From a virus, in IMG/VR virus record IMGVR_UViG_3300015242_000020, positions 62,001-126,000 of that record: a stretch of 64,000 bases of DNA; one strand, given 5' to 3'. The notes under the pieces were generated by a model. That model had not been told where the DNA came from. It searched no databases and worked only from the letters and a program-made list of their open reading frames with translations. Of this stretch, positions 39,483 through 47,175 are shown piece by piece (the first letter of the stretch is position 1; each line of letters opens with the position of its first letter). The translations under genes were made by a program, and so were the position numbers.

Positions 39483-39540
39483 CGTGCACCCCTGTCTCAG
39501 AACTATCTCTGCAATCTTTAGGGCGCCGTCTCAGACATGC

Positions 39541-39572
39541 AGAGAGGGCCCGAGTTGCCCCGGGCCCTCTCT
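39541..39572 (-). terminator. Strong hairpin terminator
   Basis: Perfect 12-bp stem AGAGAGGGCCCG/CGGGCCCTCTCT with an 8-base loop, in the 120-base gap after the DUF932-like gene. Separates the replication block from the terminase block. Confidence 0.75.
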
Positions 39573-39602
39573 CGTACTTCCCCTGATGTAATTCAGACTA
39601 CC

Positions 39603-40637
39603 TTAGTGATCAGTCCGGCTGCGGCAATGGCCACAACGCGGCTCGGCGGACAGGATCACCGCACCACCCACCCGCTCCAGCGCAAGCCGGCCACCGTCGT
39701 TACGGATCCGGGGGTCGTTGGCGAAGTTGGTGATCAGGTTGACCAGGTCGAACTGGGTCGGCTCGTCAACCAGCTCCTCTGAGGCGGCCAGCGTCTCCAG
39801 CGCGTCCAGGGAGCGCTGCGGAATGCCGTAGTCCCGGGCGAAGGCACGCAGCGCCCGCTCCGGATTCTCCACCCGCTCCTCACGCAGGTTGTAGAAGTGC
39901 TGGATCTGACGCTCGACCCGGGAGAAGGCCAGCTCGGCGGCGGCCTCCAGCTCGGCGAGCACCTCTTCCAGTGACTGGCCCCGCGCGTCGACCTTGAGGC
40001 CGGCATCGCGGGAGCGCATCCCGTTGGTGCATTCCAGCCGATAGAGGTAAGTCTCCACCGACGGGGCGTGGTTCAGCTTGCGGTTGTGGGTGAAGGAGAC
40101 CCCGCCGGCCGTGATGTCGCCGACCTTGAGGTCCCCGCCGATGCCCTGGTCGTAGCCGGTGGGCACGTGTACGTCGAAGGCGAACTCGCTGGGCTGGTCG
40201 ATCAGCCGGACCACCTCAGCGTCGGTGGTGCCCAGGACGCGCTCGGCGACATCGACCAACTGCAGCGGCTCGATGGTCTGCTGGGAGGGGGAGTGCACGC
40301 TCAGGATCCGGGCGTCGTTGAAGCCGACGCGGATCGCTCCGCGTGTGGCCTGCACCCACTGCTGCAGGATCTCACCCTGAGACCCCACGCCGAAGGTCTC
40401 ACCGACCCGGTTGAAGTACGGGATCGGGATCCGGAAGTAGTCGGCCCAGACGCTCAGGCCGCCGTCGCTGGCAGGGATGTCCTTGCCGCTGATGGTGAAG
40501 TGCGGGTCGGCATCACCGAGGTGAAAGCCGACGTCATCGAGCGAAAGATCTTCGTAGGTCACCCCCTTGGTCTTCTCCCGAAGGTCGTCCTTCAGCTGGG
40601 AGATCGTGATGGAGGTGGTCGAGCGCTGCATGGGCAT
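39603..40637 (-). CDS. DUF932-like protein, 344 aa
   Basis: ATG 40637 (MPMQRSTTSIT) with AAGGGA eight bases upstream. An earlier ATG at 40670 lacks a ribosome site but falls in a family-B site. Motifs FHLGDADPHFTISGKDIPAS, RIPIPYFNRV and LQQWVQATRGAIRVGFNDA match the DUF932/phage-plasmid-like family often near recombination or replication genes. The ECTNGMRS segment is characteristic. The C-terminus has a CGHC motif. Exact function unknown. Confidence 0.76.
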   Translation of the reverse strand: MPMQRSTTSITISQLKDDLREKTKGVTYEDLSLDDVGFHLGDADPHFTISGKDIPASDGGLSVWADYFRIPIPYFNRVGETFGVGSQGEILQQWVQATRGAIRVGFNDARILSVHSPSQQTIEPLQLVDVAERVLGTTDAEVVRLIDQPSEFAFDVHVPTGYDQGIGGDLKVGDITAGGVSFTHNRKLNHAPSVETYLYRLECTNGMRSRDAGLKVDARGQSLEEVLAELEAAAELAFSRVERQIQHFYNLREERVENPERALRAFARDYGIPQRSLDALETLAASEELVDEPTQFDLVNLITNFANDPRIRNDGGRLALERVGGAVILSAEPRCGHCRSRTDH

Positions 40638-40668
40638 GGGTGCATCCCTTCGGGGTGGTGAAGCTGGC

Positions 40669-40680
40669 ATAGTTCTATCA
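40669..40680. promoter_or_regulatory. Family-B site upstream of DUF932-like gene
   Basis: ATAGTTCTATCA. It lies 32-43 bases upstream of the start supported by the ribosome site. The ATG inside it has no ribosome site. Confidence 0.58.
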
Positions 40681-40689
40681 CCATGTGCA

Positions 40690-40708
40690 GTTATAGGCAA
40701 GCTTAGAG
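40690..40708 (-). promoter_or_regulatory. -10 element with family-A half-site
   Basis: On the minus strand CTCTAAGCTTG (40708-40698) precedes TATAAC (40695-40690). The -35 (TAACCT near 40718) is weak. Likely promoter of the DUF932-like gene. Confidence 0.5.
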
Positions 40709-40715
40709 CTACAGG

Positions 40716-41330
40716 TTAGCTTATAGAGCCGACACTCTGCGACCGGTACCGCTGCACCAGACCCTGCAGCACCGCGTTGGAGGACAGCGACTGCCCGAAC
40801 GCGGCGAACTGCTCGGGGCTCATCATGGCCTGCGCGGTCTCCATGTAGACGATGAACGCCTCGACGTAGGAGGCCTTATCGGTCTGCTCGTCATTGACGC
40901 CGGTCTGCTGCAGGATCTTGGCCGCCGCGATGCCATCGGCCACCGTGGGCTCCAGCTTGCCCTCAGCGATCGCCTGGAAGGAGCGCTGCACCACCACCCG
41001 GGCCAGCGCCACGCCGTCGGCAATCTGATCGGCACCGTCCTCGATGGCCTGCCCCAGCTCGACCTGACGATCCTCGATGATCTTGCGGATTGCGGCCTGC
41101 CGCAGCGGCATGTGGTTGCCCCGAAAGTGCGCCGAGAGGTGCTTGCCCTCCAGCTCGGCATCCTCCGGCAGGCCGGCAGCGATCGTGGAGTAGTGCTGGC
41201 CGGTGGAGATCGCAGCCTCCACCTCGGCCCGGTACGGGCTGGCGCAGACCACGCAGTTGGCCCGGAATTTCCGGGGGTAGACGTTGCCCCCGATCCGGTA
41301 GGCCATCAGGCCCAGCGACGGATCACTCAT
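40716..41330 (-). CDS. Hypothetical Cys-containing helical protein, 204 aa
   Basis: ATG 41330 (MSDPSLGLMAYRIGG). The N-terminus has RANCVVCASPYRAEVEAAIS and ELEGKHLSAHFRGNHMPLRQ; Cys and His in this first third could bind one zinc. The remainder is helical. In several actinophages this type of protein lies near terminase and is called a possible small terminase, but I see no decisive motif. It is followed by the family-A/-10 region. Confidence 0.6.
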   Translation of the reverse strand: MSDPSLGLMAYRIGGNVYPRKFRANCVVCASPYRAEVEAAISTGQHYSTIAAGLPEDAELEGKHLSAHFRGNHMPLRQAAIRKIIEDRQVELGQAIEDGADQIADGVALARVVVQRSFQAIAEGKLEPTVADGIAAAKILQQTGVNDEQTDKASYVEAFIVYMETAQAMMSPEQFAAFGQSLSSNAVLQGLVQRYRSQSVGSIS

Positions 41331-41745
41331 CGCCTTCCCGCCGATCCCAGCCCTCAGACGCAATGAACGCGTGCAGTGAGTCACCGGGCTGGCCCAGGTT
41401 GGCGCCGGGAGGCCACGCCATGTCGGTGTTGGTCGAGGGAGACTGTGACTTGGGCATCCGGGACTGCAGGCCCCGGGAGACACCCTCGCGGCTGTTCATC
41501 TCCGGCCGGCCCGGATTGGTGGCTCGGTGATAGATACCCAACCGGTTGGCCGAGTCCGGTACGCCGCCGGGCACATAGATCTCGTGCCGACGCCGGTCCT
41601 TTTCTTTCCACGGGGTGAGGATGTCGTTCTCGGAGTGTCGTTTGATCTTGCGCACCTCGGCGTAGATGATCTCATCGGCCGCGTCCTCCAGCGGCCGGTG
41701 CACGCCGTAGCGCATCCGCATGTTCTTGCGCTCGGGACCGGTCAT
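41323..41745 (-). CDS. Hypothetical protein, 140 aa
   Basis: Charged and partly disordered (EVRKIKRHSENDILTPWKEK, MPKSQSPSTNTDM). Overlaps the upstream sigma-like gene (ATGA) and the downstream gene. The C-terminus LHAFIASEGWDRREGDE is helical and acidic. No family recognised. Confidence 0.58.
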   Translation of the reverse strand: MTGPERKNMRMRYGVHRPLEDAADEIIYAEVRKIKRHSENDILTPWKEKDRRRHEIYVPGGVPDSANRLGIYHRATNPGRPEMNSREGVSRGLQSRMPKSQSPSTNTDMAWPPGANLGQPGDSLHAFIASEGWDRREGDE

Positions 41746-42329
41746 GGTGCCATCGCCTCCTGAGGCTGGGCGAGGAGCGGATAGTCCAGCACCACGGGAG
41801 TGCCCTCGATGATGTAGGTGACCTGCACGGTGATCTGCGGTGAGGACACCGGCGCCACGATCTCGATGTGGAGGGGTACCAGGTCGGGCTCGGGCATGTC
41901 GACGTCGAACTCGAAGTCACAGCCGGGCAGCTCGCGATTACGGGCCATGGACAGCAATTTGATCAGGCCGACCGTGGCGTAGATGGCTACCGAGGTGTGC
42001 TTGCCTCGGCCGACCCCCAGCGCCTGGGCGGTCTCGCGCTCGAAAAGGTTGCCGTATAGGAAGAGTTCAATGCAGCGGCGCTGCTGCTCGGGCAGCAGCC
42101 GGCGGTAGTCGTAGAACCGCTCAATGTCCCACAGCACCCAGTCCCGGCCATCGACGGACGGCAAGATCTCCAGGGTGGAGTCCTCCTCGTAGGAGGAGCG
42201 CCATTGCTGCAGGTTCCGGATTAGCCGACGGAACTGGTCGACGGTCCTGCCGCAGGGCTCGCAGGTGCCTTTACCGTCGTTGTCCCCCCCGCAGATCGGG
42301 CATCCATCCGGGTACGAGAAGTGCCCCAA
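41742..42329 (-). CDS. Zinc-ribbon plus sigma-region-4-like protein
   Basis: 195 aa, TTG start at 42329. N-terminal zinc ribbon (CPICGGDNDGKGTCEPCG). A helix-turn-helix of sigma-70 region 4 type at residues ~75-130: RRLLPEQQRRCIELFLYG followed by ERETAQALGVGRGKHTSVAI, matching the ExxxxxLGVS-type helix of region 4. The C-terminal ~60 residues are beta-rich (SPQITVQVTYIIEGTPVVLD). Could direct host RNA polymerase to phage promoters or serve as an anti-repressor. Placed between replication and terminase blocks, suggesting a switch role. Confidence 0.68.
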   Translation of the reverse strand: MGHFSYPDGCPICGGDNDGKGTCEPCGRTVDQFRRLIRNLQQWRSSYEEDSTLEILPSVDGRDWVLWDIERFYDYRRLLPEQQRRCIELFLYGNLFERETAQALGVGRGKHTSVAIYATVGLIKLLSMARNRELPGCDFEFDVDMPEPDLVPLHIEIVAPVSSPQITVQVTYIIEGTPVVLDYPLLAQPQEAMAP

Positions 42330-42366
42330 GGTCTACTGCCTGTCACTCTCCCCGGCGATTGAGCTG

Positions 42367-42400
42367 CCCCCTGTAGGCGGGGGGATCACGTTCAGTGATC
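42367..42400 (-). terminator. Tandem hairpins upstream of the sigma-like gene
   Basis: CCCCC(7)GGGGG at 42367-42383 and GATCAC(5)GTGATC at 42384-42400 lie in the 141-base gap before the sigma-like gene. They could be a weak terminator or a regulatory leader. Confidence 0.5.
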
Positions 42401-42470
42401 TTTCGGCGAGGTTAGATCGGACAGGGCGGTACAAGCAAGCTTTCCTGGAGTTACGGGTGTGTCTCGTGTG

Positions 42471-43157
42471 TCAGGACTGCAGTGTCTCAGCGAGGCGACG
42501 GCTCAACATCTCCATTGACCGAACTATTGCTTCGGCCTTTCGAGAAATAGCAGCCATATATACCGCGAAATATCTTTCCTCGGCAGACTTTCGGTTGGCG
42601 TGGGCGGTCCGATCATCCACAGTGCCGCCGATTCCCTCGGTGTAGCCGATCGCATGCGCCTCGGTCCACTCCGCCTTGGCGAACATCGACTCGGCCCACA
42701 GATTGGCGGAGTACTGGCTCCATTCGAAGACCTGGGTGGTGATCCGGAAGAGGAAATTCTCCTTCTCCCGGCTGGTCAACCTCGTCCAGTCCTCGATCGG
42801 CGCGCCAGAGCGAGTGCGCTTCCAGACCGGCAGCCCGTTGATGTCCTTGCGGAACTCACCGGTTTTCTCGTCCACCTCCTGCTCGCGAACCAGGACGTAG
42901 AGATCGAACATCACCGCGTAGGCCCCGGCGAAGTCCTCCTGCAGCTTCTGATCGACCGCGATCCGCAGCGCCGTCATCTGCATGACGTCTTCCTTGGTCC
43001 AGTCGATGCGCATGCGGCTGAACGAGAGCCTGCCGTACCGGGCGTCCTCCTCCGGCAGGTCATTGTCGGGCTCGGCCAACAGCTCCTCGGCGGCCTCCTC
43101 AGCGGCCTCGTTGGCCCCGGTCTTGCCGCTCTTACGGACCCGATCCAGCGTGGGCAT
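42471..43157 (-). CDS. Hypothetical protein near RuvC, 228 aa
   Basis: Acidic N-terminus (EAAEEAAEELLAEPDNDLPE), then a long helical middle with WTKEDVMQMTALRIAVDQKL. The 3' third uses noticeably A/T-rich codons. Separated by two bases from the RuvC-like gene, so may be a recombination accessory. No family recognised. Confidence 0.6.
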   Translation of the reverse strand: MPTLDRVRKSGKTGANEAAEEAAEELLAEPDNDLPEEDARYGRLSFSRMRIDWTKEDVMQMTALRIAVDQKLQEDFAGAYAVMFDLYVLVREQEVDEKTGEFRKDINGLPVWKRTRSGAPIEDWTRLTSREKENFLFRITTQVFEWSQYSANLWAESMFAKAEWTEAHAIGYTEGIGGTVDDRTAHANRKSAEERYFAVYMAAISRKAEAIVRSMEMLSRRLAETLQS

Positions 43158-43159
43158 CC

Positions 43160-43750
43160 TCAGTCCTCTCCCCGAGCCAGCGCGGTGATCGCCAGCGCCA
43201 GTGCGTCGTATTGGTGTTCGCGGTAGGTACTGGACTCAATCACGTCCAGGCCGGCGATCCAGCTGGCGCCCTTCAGCGCGGCCGGAATCCGGTCTTTCTT
43301 GGCGTTCGGATTGCCGGTCAGGGTGTTGGCCGCCCGCTGCTTGGAGATCATCCAGATCGGTACCTCCGGACAGAGCAGCAGGTTCAAGATCCGCACCGAC
43401 ATGCCGGCCATGATCGAGGCGTCGGGTCGGGACAGACCCTTGGTGCTCGGCATCTCGTGCACGATCACGTCGAACTCGCCGGCATGCTCCAGCAGGATCG
43501 GGATCATGTGCTCGGCCATCTGGACCTGGCCGGCGTAGTTGCTGCGCCAGCCGGTCTGCTGTCCCGCCTTGGTGCGCAGCGTGATGGAGTGCCGAATCTC
43601 GGGGATCTCCTCACGCCCATCGAGCAGCACCACTCCGGTGTTGCGTAGCCCCTGGTCGAACGCCAGCACCCGGATGCGTCGGGTCAGCTTCGGGATGAAC
43701 TCTCCCGGCGAGACATAGCCGGGGGCGCGGAAATCAGCCAGCTGCGACAT
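43160..43750 (-). CDS. RuvC-like Holliday junction resolvase
   Basis: 196 aa, start ATG 43750 with GGAGGCACCA upstream. Catalytic-type motifs: RVLAFDQGLRNTGVVLLDG (first Asp), VIVHEMPSTKG (Glu) and STYREHQYDALALAITAL (His/Asp near the C-terminus), the RNase H-fold pattern of RuvC. Likely resolves recombination or packaging intermediates. Grouped with Cas4-like nuclease and RecA. Confidence 0.82.
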   Translation of the reverse strand: MSQLADFRAPGYVSPGEFIPKLTRRIRVLAFDQGLRNTGVVLLDGREEIPEIRHSITLRTKAGQQTGWRSNYAGQVQMAEHMIPILLEHAGEFDVIVHEMPSTKGLSRPDASIMAGMSVRILNLLLCPEVPIWMISKQRAANTLTGNPNAKKDRIPAALKGASWIAGLDVIESSTYREHQYDALALAITALARGED

Positions 43751-44582
43751 TGGTGCCTCCGCACAGGAATCGGGCCCGGCACTTGGTGCGCTCCTTGGAG
43801 CTGCACCAGCAGTGTCCAGGGGACTGGTCGGCCACCGCCTGGCGGACAGCGGCGAGCTTCTCCCAGATCTTGTCCACGTAGCTAGGGTCGTAGGGGACAT
43901 GGAACTCTCGGGTCTCCCAGGGGTAGCCCAGGATGATGAACACGACGATGGTGCGCCGCCGACCGGACATTTTCATGTAGCACTGGTCCTGGGCGTAGTA
44001 CTCGGGAAACTTGACCTTGAAGCCCTCGGTGTCCAGGTCCTCTAGGCCGCGCACCTTCATGCCGCCGAATTCTCCAGCCGTCTTCAGCTCGAAGAGGTCG
44101 CCGCCGCGCGGCTCACCGGGTAGCGCCAGGATCCCGTCCATGTGTCCACGCATGCCGACCTCTTCGTCGATCACACCGGGCTCGGCGCAGCGAAGAGCCG
44201 GCGGGCAGACGGTGCATTTCTGCAGGTCCTTGGGCAGCAGGCCCAGCTCGGCCAGCGCGCTCTGCACATAGACGTGCCCCATCGAGCCGAAATCCCGGGA
44301 CATGGTCAGGGCATAGTGCGGCTTGTCCGGGGTGAGGTTTTCCGGCTCGGCCAGGTAGTGATAGAGCGACCGCTCACTCCACAGTGGATGGGTGGAGGGG
44401 TGAAACCAGCCATCACCCGGAGCTTTGTCCAGTGGGTGCGGACGGAGTTTGACGTTGACTCGGGGGGTGTTGCCGGCGTCGAAGTAGTTGCGGAGCTGCG
44501 GGGTGAGTAGCAGTCCACTATGGACCTGTTTGAGGACCTGGGTGAGGTCCATCCCGGCCCTGATCTCATCAACGCTGGTCAC
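43734..44582 (-). CDS. Cas4-like PD-(D/E)XK exonuclease
   Basis: 282 aa. Nuclease core: MRGHMDGILALPG (Asp), GDLFELKTAGEFGG (E-x-K) and FPEYYAQDQCYMKMS (Q/Y motif). Cys clusters CTVCPPALRC near the middle and CWCSSKERTKCRARFLC at the C-terminus are positioned like the Fe-S ligands of Cas4/AddB-type exonucleases. Phage Cas4-like proteins act in recombination and end processing with RecA. No CRISPR array is present, so an adaptation role is not supported. Confidence 0.8.
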   Translation of the reverse strand: MTSVDEIRAGMDLTQVLKQVHSGLLLTPQLRNYFDAGNTPRVNVKLRPHPLDKAPGDGWFHPSTHPLWSERSLYHYLAEPENLTPDKPHYALTMSRDFGSMGHVYVQSALAELGLLPKDLQKCTVCPPALRCAEPGVIDEEVGMRGHMDGILALPGEPRGGDLFELKTAGEFGGMKVRGLEDLDTEGFKVKFPEYYAQDQCYMKMSGRRRTIVVFIILGYPWETREFHVPYDPSYVDKIWEKLAAVRQAVADQSPGHCWCSSKERTKCRARFLCGGTNVAAG

Positions 44583-44958
44583 GGAGAGCCTCCAGCTCTA
44601 CCCGCAGGGAGACAGCCTCATTGGCGGCGGCCTGCATCTCGGCGAAGTCATCGAGACTGCAGACCACCAGGTCCAGGGATTCGGTTAGCCGGGCGTTGAG
44701 ATAAAACCGGATCGGGATCAGCGGCTTGGCCCAGTGCGCCTGTTCGATGATCTTGTCCCACATCGCCCGCGAGATCGAGATGCTGGATGCGCCGGTGCTT
44801 TTCCCGTCCCAGGAGTAGACCCATTCTCCTGAGCCGTAGGCCTGCTTGCCGTCGGTCTGATCGCTCCAGTGGCTGCCGGATCCCTTGGTCTTGCGACCAT
44901 CGAGCACCGAGGCGAGATGGTCCTCGTGACGTGAACTCATATCGCGGGTCGTCTTCAT
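44569..44958 (-). CDS. Putative PD-(D/E)XK-like nuclease, 129 aa
   Basis: ATG 44958 overlaps the endolysin stop (TGATG). RKTKGSGSHWSDQTDGKQ and YSWDGKSTGASSISISRAMW contain a WDGKS segment that fits the (D/E)-x-K half of a PD-(D/E)XK nuclease, preceded by conserved Gly/Ser. I associate this layout with small actinophage nuclease or Holliday-junction-binding proteins. It overlaps the Cas4-like gene. Confidence 0.58.
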   Translation of the reverse strand: MKTTRDMSSRHEDHLASVLDGRKTKGSGSHWSDQTDGKQAYGSGEWVYSWDGKSTGASSISISRAMWDKIIEQAHWAKPLIPIRFYLNARLTESLDLVVCSLDDFAEMQAAANEAVSLRVELEALRDQR

Positions 44959-45662
44959 CAGAATGCGGCCGAAGCGGTGAGCACCGCGTTGACGTAATCG
45001 GCGATCGCGGTGTTGGGTGGAGTGGTTTTGGCGTACCAGGAGGCCGCCGAGGTGGGGGAATTGTGCTGGGCGATCGAACAGGCGATCTGCAGCTTGGCGC
45101 CCTTGCCGGCATAGTTCTGCCAGGCGGTGGCGAATCTGGCGGCGGTCTGTGGGATCGACCAGTGATAGTCGAACGCCTCGTCGTACGGCGTGCTGTTCCA
45201 CTGGTCCAGGCCCTTGTCGCCGGGGGTGGTGTAGCCGACCGCGCCCGGGTCGTATCCGGACTCGTGGAACATGATGCCGCCGGTGTAGTTGCCGGACAGA
45301 CCATGCGCAGCCTCGCTGAGGACCACCAGAGGCCGCCAGAACGCCTTGGCGGTGGCTGGACCTACAGCACCGTCCACGGCGAGGTGCAGCTTCGCCTGGG
45401 CGTACCGCACGGCCGAGTCGGTGAGAGTCCCGAACCAGCCGTCGACCACCAGCTTGCTGTTGACCAGCTCGTTGCATCGGGACTGGATGGCCTTCACGCC
45501 CCAGTTGACCGCCCGGAAGTTGTTGCAGGACTGATCCAGGTGGGCATCCTGGACGGCGTTGCTGCCCACGTAGGGGGTGTTGGCCGGCGGCAACTGGTAG
45601 TAGACGCCGGGGTATCCCATGCCGGTCTGGCTCCAGGCCCCGCGTCCGGTGGTGATCGTCAT
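44958..45662 (-). CDS. Endolysin: peptidoglycan-binding domain plus lysozyme/transglycosylase-like domain
   Basis: 234 aa, start ATG 45662 with GAGGACCCATC upstream. Residues ~55-110 form a peptidoglycan-binding type 1 domain (VVDGWFGTLTDSAVRYAQAK, AVDGAVGPATAKAFW). A lysozyme-like domain follows, with GGIMFHESGYDPGAVGYTT supplying the likely catalytic Glu and GLDQWNS, SIAQHNSPTSAASWY behind it. No signal peptide, so release would need a holin. Placement among DNA-repair genes rather than with a lysis cassette is unusual. Confidence 0.8.
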   Translation of the reverse strand: MTITTGRGAWSQTGMGYPGVYYQLPPANTPYVGSNAVQDAHLDQSCNNFRAVNWGVKAIQSRCNELVNSKLVVDGWFGTLTDSAVRYAQAKLHLAVDGAVGPATAKAFWRPLVVLSEAAHGLSGNYTGGIMFHESGYDPGAVGYTTPGDKGLDQWNSTPYDEAFDYHWSIPQTAARFATAWQNYAGKGAKLQIACSIAQHNSPTSAASWYAKTTPPNTAIADYVNAVLTASAAF

Positions 45663-45988
45663 GATGGGTCCTCTACTAGGGGGATTGCAACGGGGAGTGT
45701 TTTCAGGGCGTAGCGCATCTGCTGGTGATTGATCCAGCCGTATGCCTGCCGGATCGCTTCTTCTCGGGTCGATGCATTGCCCAGGAAAAGCGGATGATTC
45801 CTGGGCGCGTGGTCCTGCCAGATGTTCCATCGCCAGCGCATCTCAGGATCTGTTTCCTCGCCGAAATAGATAATCTCGACCTCACACTGCAGTGCATAAA
45901 TGGTGTGTCGGTCCTCGTGATCCTGCTGTTCCTTGACCGCCATCGCGATCTGGGCCCGCAGTCCCCGATCGGTGATCAATCGGATCAC
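45659..45988 (-). CDS. Hypothetical protein, 109 aa
   Basis: Start overlaps the recA stop. Contains KEQQDHEDRHTIYALQCEVE and EEAIRQAYGWINHQQMRYAL, mixed alpha/beta with Trp-rich centre (MRWRWNIWQDHAP). Function unknown. Confidence 0.62.
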   Translation of the reverse strand: MIRLITDRGLRAQIAMAVKEQQDHEDRHTIYALQCEVEIIYFGEETDPEMRWRWNIWQDHAPRNHPLFLGNASTREEAIRQAYGWINHQQMRYALKTLPVAIPLVEDPS

Positions 45989-47127
45989 TTCTCGCCGTCC
46001 AGGATGGCGGCCATCTCCTCGGAATAGTCGGCCTCGGCGAAGTCACCGCCGGGCTGCTCCACCAGGCCGTCCTTGTTGGCCAGCATTGCGGTGCGGATTA
46101 GCTCGACCTGCTCGGGGTGCGCCCGGAAGTGCGCCACCACCGCGTCCTTGCCGACCAGCTTGAGCGGCTCCTCGGTACCGTTCGGCACGGTGTAACGACC
46201 ACCGCCCCCAGTGCCCAGGAGGTCGAGGTCACGGGCGACCTTGAACGCCTCGGCGGCCTTGTCGATACCGACCGGCCCGTACTTCTCGGTGGCCTGATTG
46301 ATCAGGAAAAAGTTGGCCACGTAGCCGGCGGGGGCGAGCTTGTTCTTCTCCACCTTGGCCACGATCTCGTGCCCGACCGGGATGTCGATGCCGTCGACCT
46401 TGATGGTGAGCTTCTCCCGACCGGCCCGAAGGTTGAGCCGCATCGCGGTCACGTGGGTGAGGGCAAAGCCGCCGGTGCGGGTGATGGTGCCGCCATACGT
46501 GCCGATGTTGGCGCGCACCTGGTTGATGATCATCAGGGTGGTGCCGTTGGCCTTGCACATCGCCGAGCACTGTTTGACCAGCCGGGTGACCACGCGGGCG
46601 ACGGCGGCCACGGTGGCCTCGTCGGATTCCTTCTCGTATTCCGAGCGAGTGATCATGGCGCCGACCGAGTCGACTACCACCAGGGAGAAGATCCCCCGAT
46701 GCACCATCCGCTTGGTGATGTCGGAGACGTCCTCAGCGGTGTGCGGATTGGGCACCAACACCAGCCGCTTGAGGTCGACCCCGAGCGTCTCGGCCCAGAC
46801 CGCGTCAAAGGTCTGCTCCATGTCGATCCAGCCGGCGACCTGATCGGGAAAGACGCGCTGGGCGTTGGCCACCGCGAGCATGGCAGTGGTGGTCTTGCCT
46901 GCGTCTGAGGGCCCCCAGATCTCCACGATCTGGCTGGTCGGGTAGCCACCGATCTGGGTGGCGGCATCCAGGGCCAGGGAGCCGGTGGGAATGACCGTAC
47001 GAGTCGGCTTGCTGGAGGTCCGCAGAATCTCCAGGCCCATGTCCTTCGCCAGGCCGGCCTGAAACTCTTCGAGCGCCTTGGCGGAGGCCTTATTCGACTT
47101 CCAACCGGTGCTGTATGAGGTGGGCAT
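45985..47127 (-). CDS. recA: RecA recombinase
   Basis: 380 aa. Walker A IWGPSDAGKTTTAMLAVANA near residue 67, a GWIDMEQTFD segment (the catalytic Glu region), and Walker B SLVVVDSVGAM near 145. QVRANIGTYGGTITRTGG corresponds to loop L2 DNA-binding region. The C-terminus is acidic (EEMAAILDGEK). Slightly longer than host RecA with a diverged P-loop. Promotes strand exchange and may control phage DNA ends. The start codon is within a family-B palindrome (CTAGGAGATAGAAGTATG). Confidence 0.9.
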   Translation of the reverse strand: MPTSYSTGWKSNKASAKALEEFQAGLAKDMGLEILRTSSKPTRTVIPTGSLALDAATQIGGYPTSQIVEIWGPSDAGKTTTAMLAVANAQRVFPDQVAGWIDMEQTFDAVWAETLGVDLKRLVLVPNPHTAEDVSDITKRMVHRGIFSLVVVDSVGAMITRSEYEKESDEATVAAVARVVTRLVKQCSAMCKANGTTLMIINQVRANIGTYGGTITRTGGFALTHVTAMRLNLRAGREKLTIKVDGIDIPVGHEIVAKVEKNKLAPAGYVANFFLINQATEKYGPVGIDKAAEAFKVARDLDLLGTGGGGRYTVPNGTEEPLKLVGKDAVVAHFRAHPEQVELIRTAMLANKDGLVEQPGGDFAEADYSEEMAAILDGEK

Positions 47128-47137
47128 ACTTCTATCT
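47126..47137. promoter_or_regulatory. Family-B palindromic site at recA start
   Basis: ATACTTCTATCT. On the minus strand GGAGATAGAAGTATG holds the ribosome site and start codon. A family-A half-site (47161-47169) lies 30 bases further upstream. Confidence 0.68.
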
Positions 47138-47175
47138 CCTAGCGAGGGGTGGGTATCAAACTAGCTTAGACGACT

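Noticed and set aside
40669-40680. Start of the DUF932-like gene at ATG 40670 inside the family-B site
   Set aside because: No ribosome site there, whereas AAGGGA precedes ATG 40637; kept only as a regulatory site.
43734-44582. Cas4-like gene as part of a CRISPR adaptation system
   Set aside because: No repeat-spacer array, Cas1 or Cas2 seen anywhere in the window; phage Cas4-like nucleases commonly act in recombination.
44569-45477. 302-codon version of the small nuclease gene
   Set aside because: The N-terminal 173 codons lie antiphase inside the endolysin gene and are Arg/Gly/His-rich; the coupled ATG at 44958 is the natural start.
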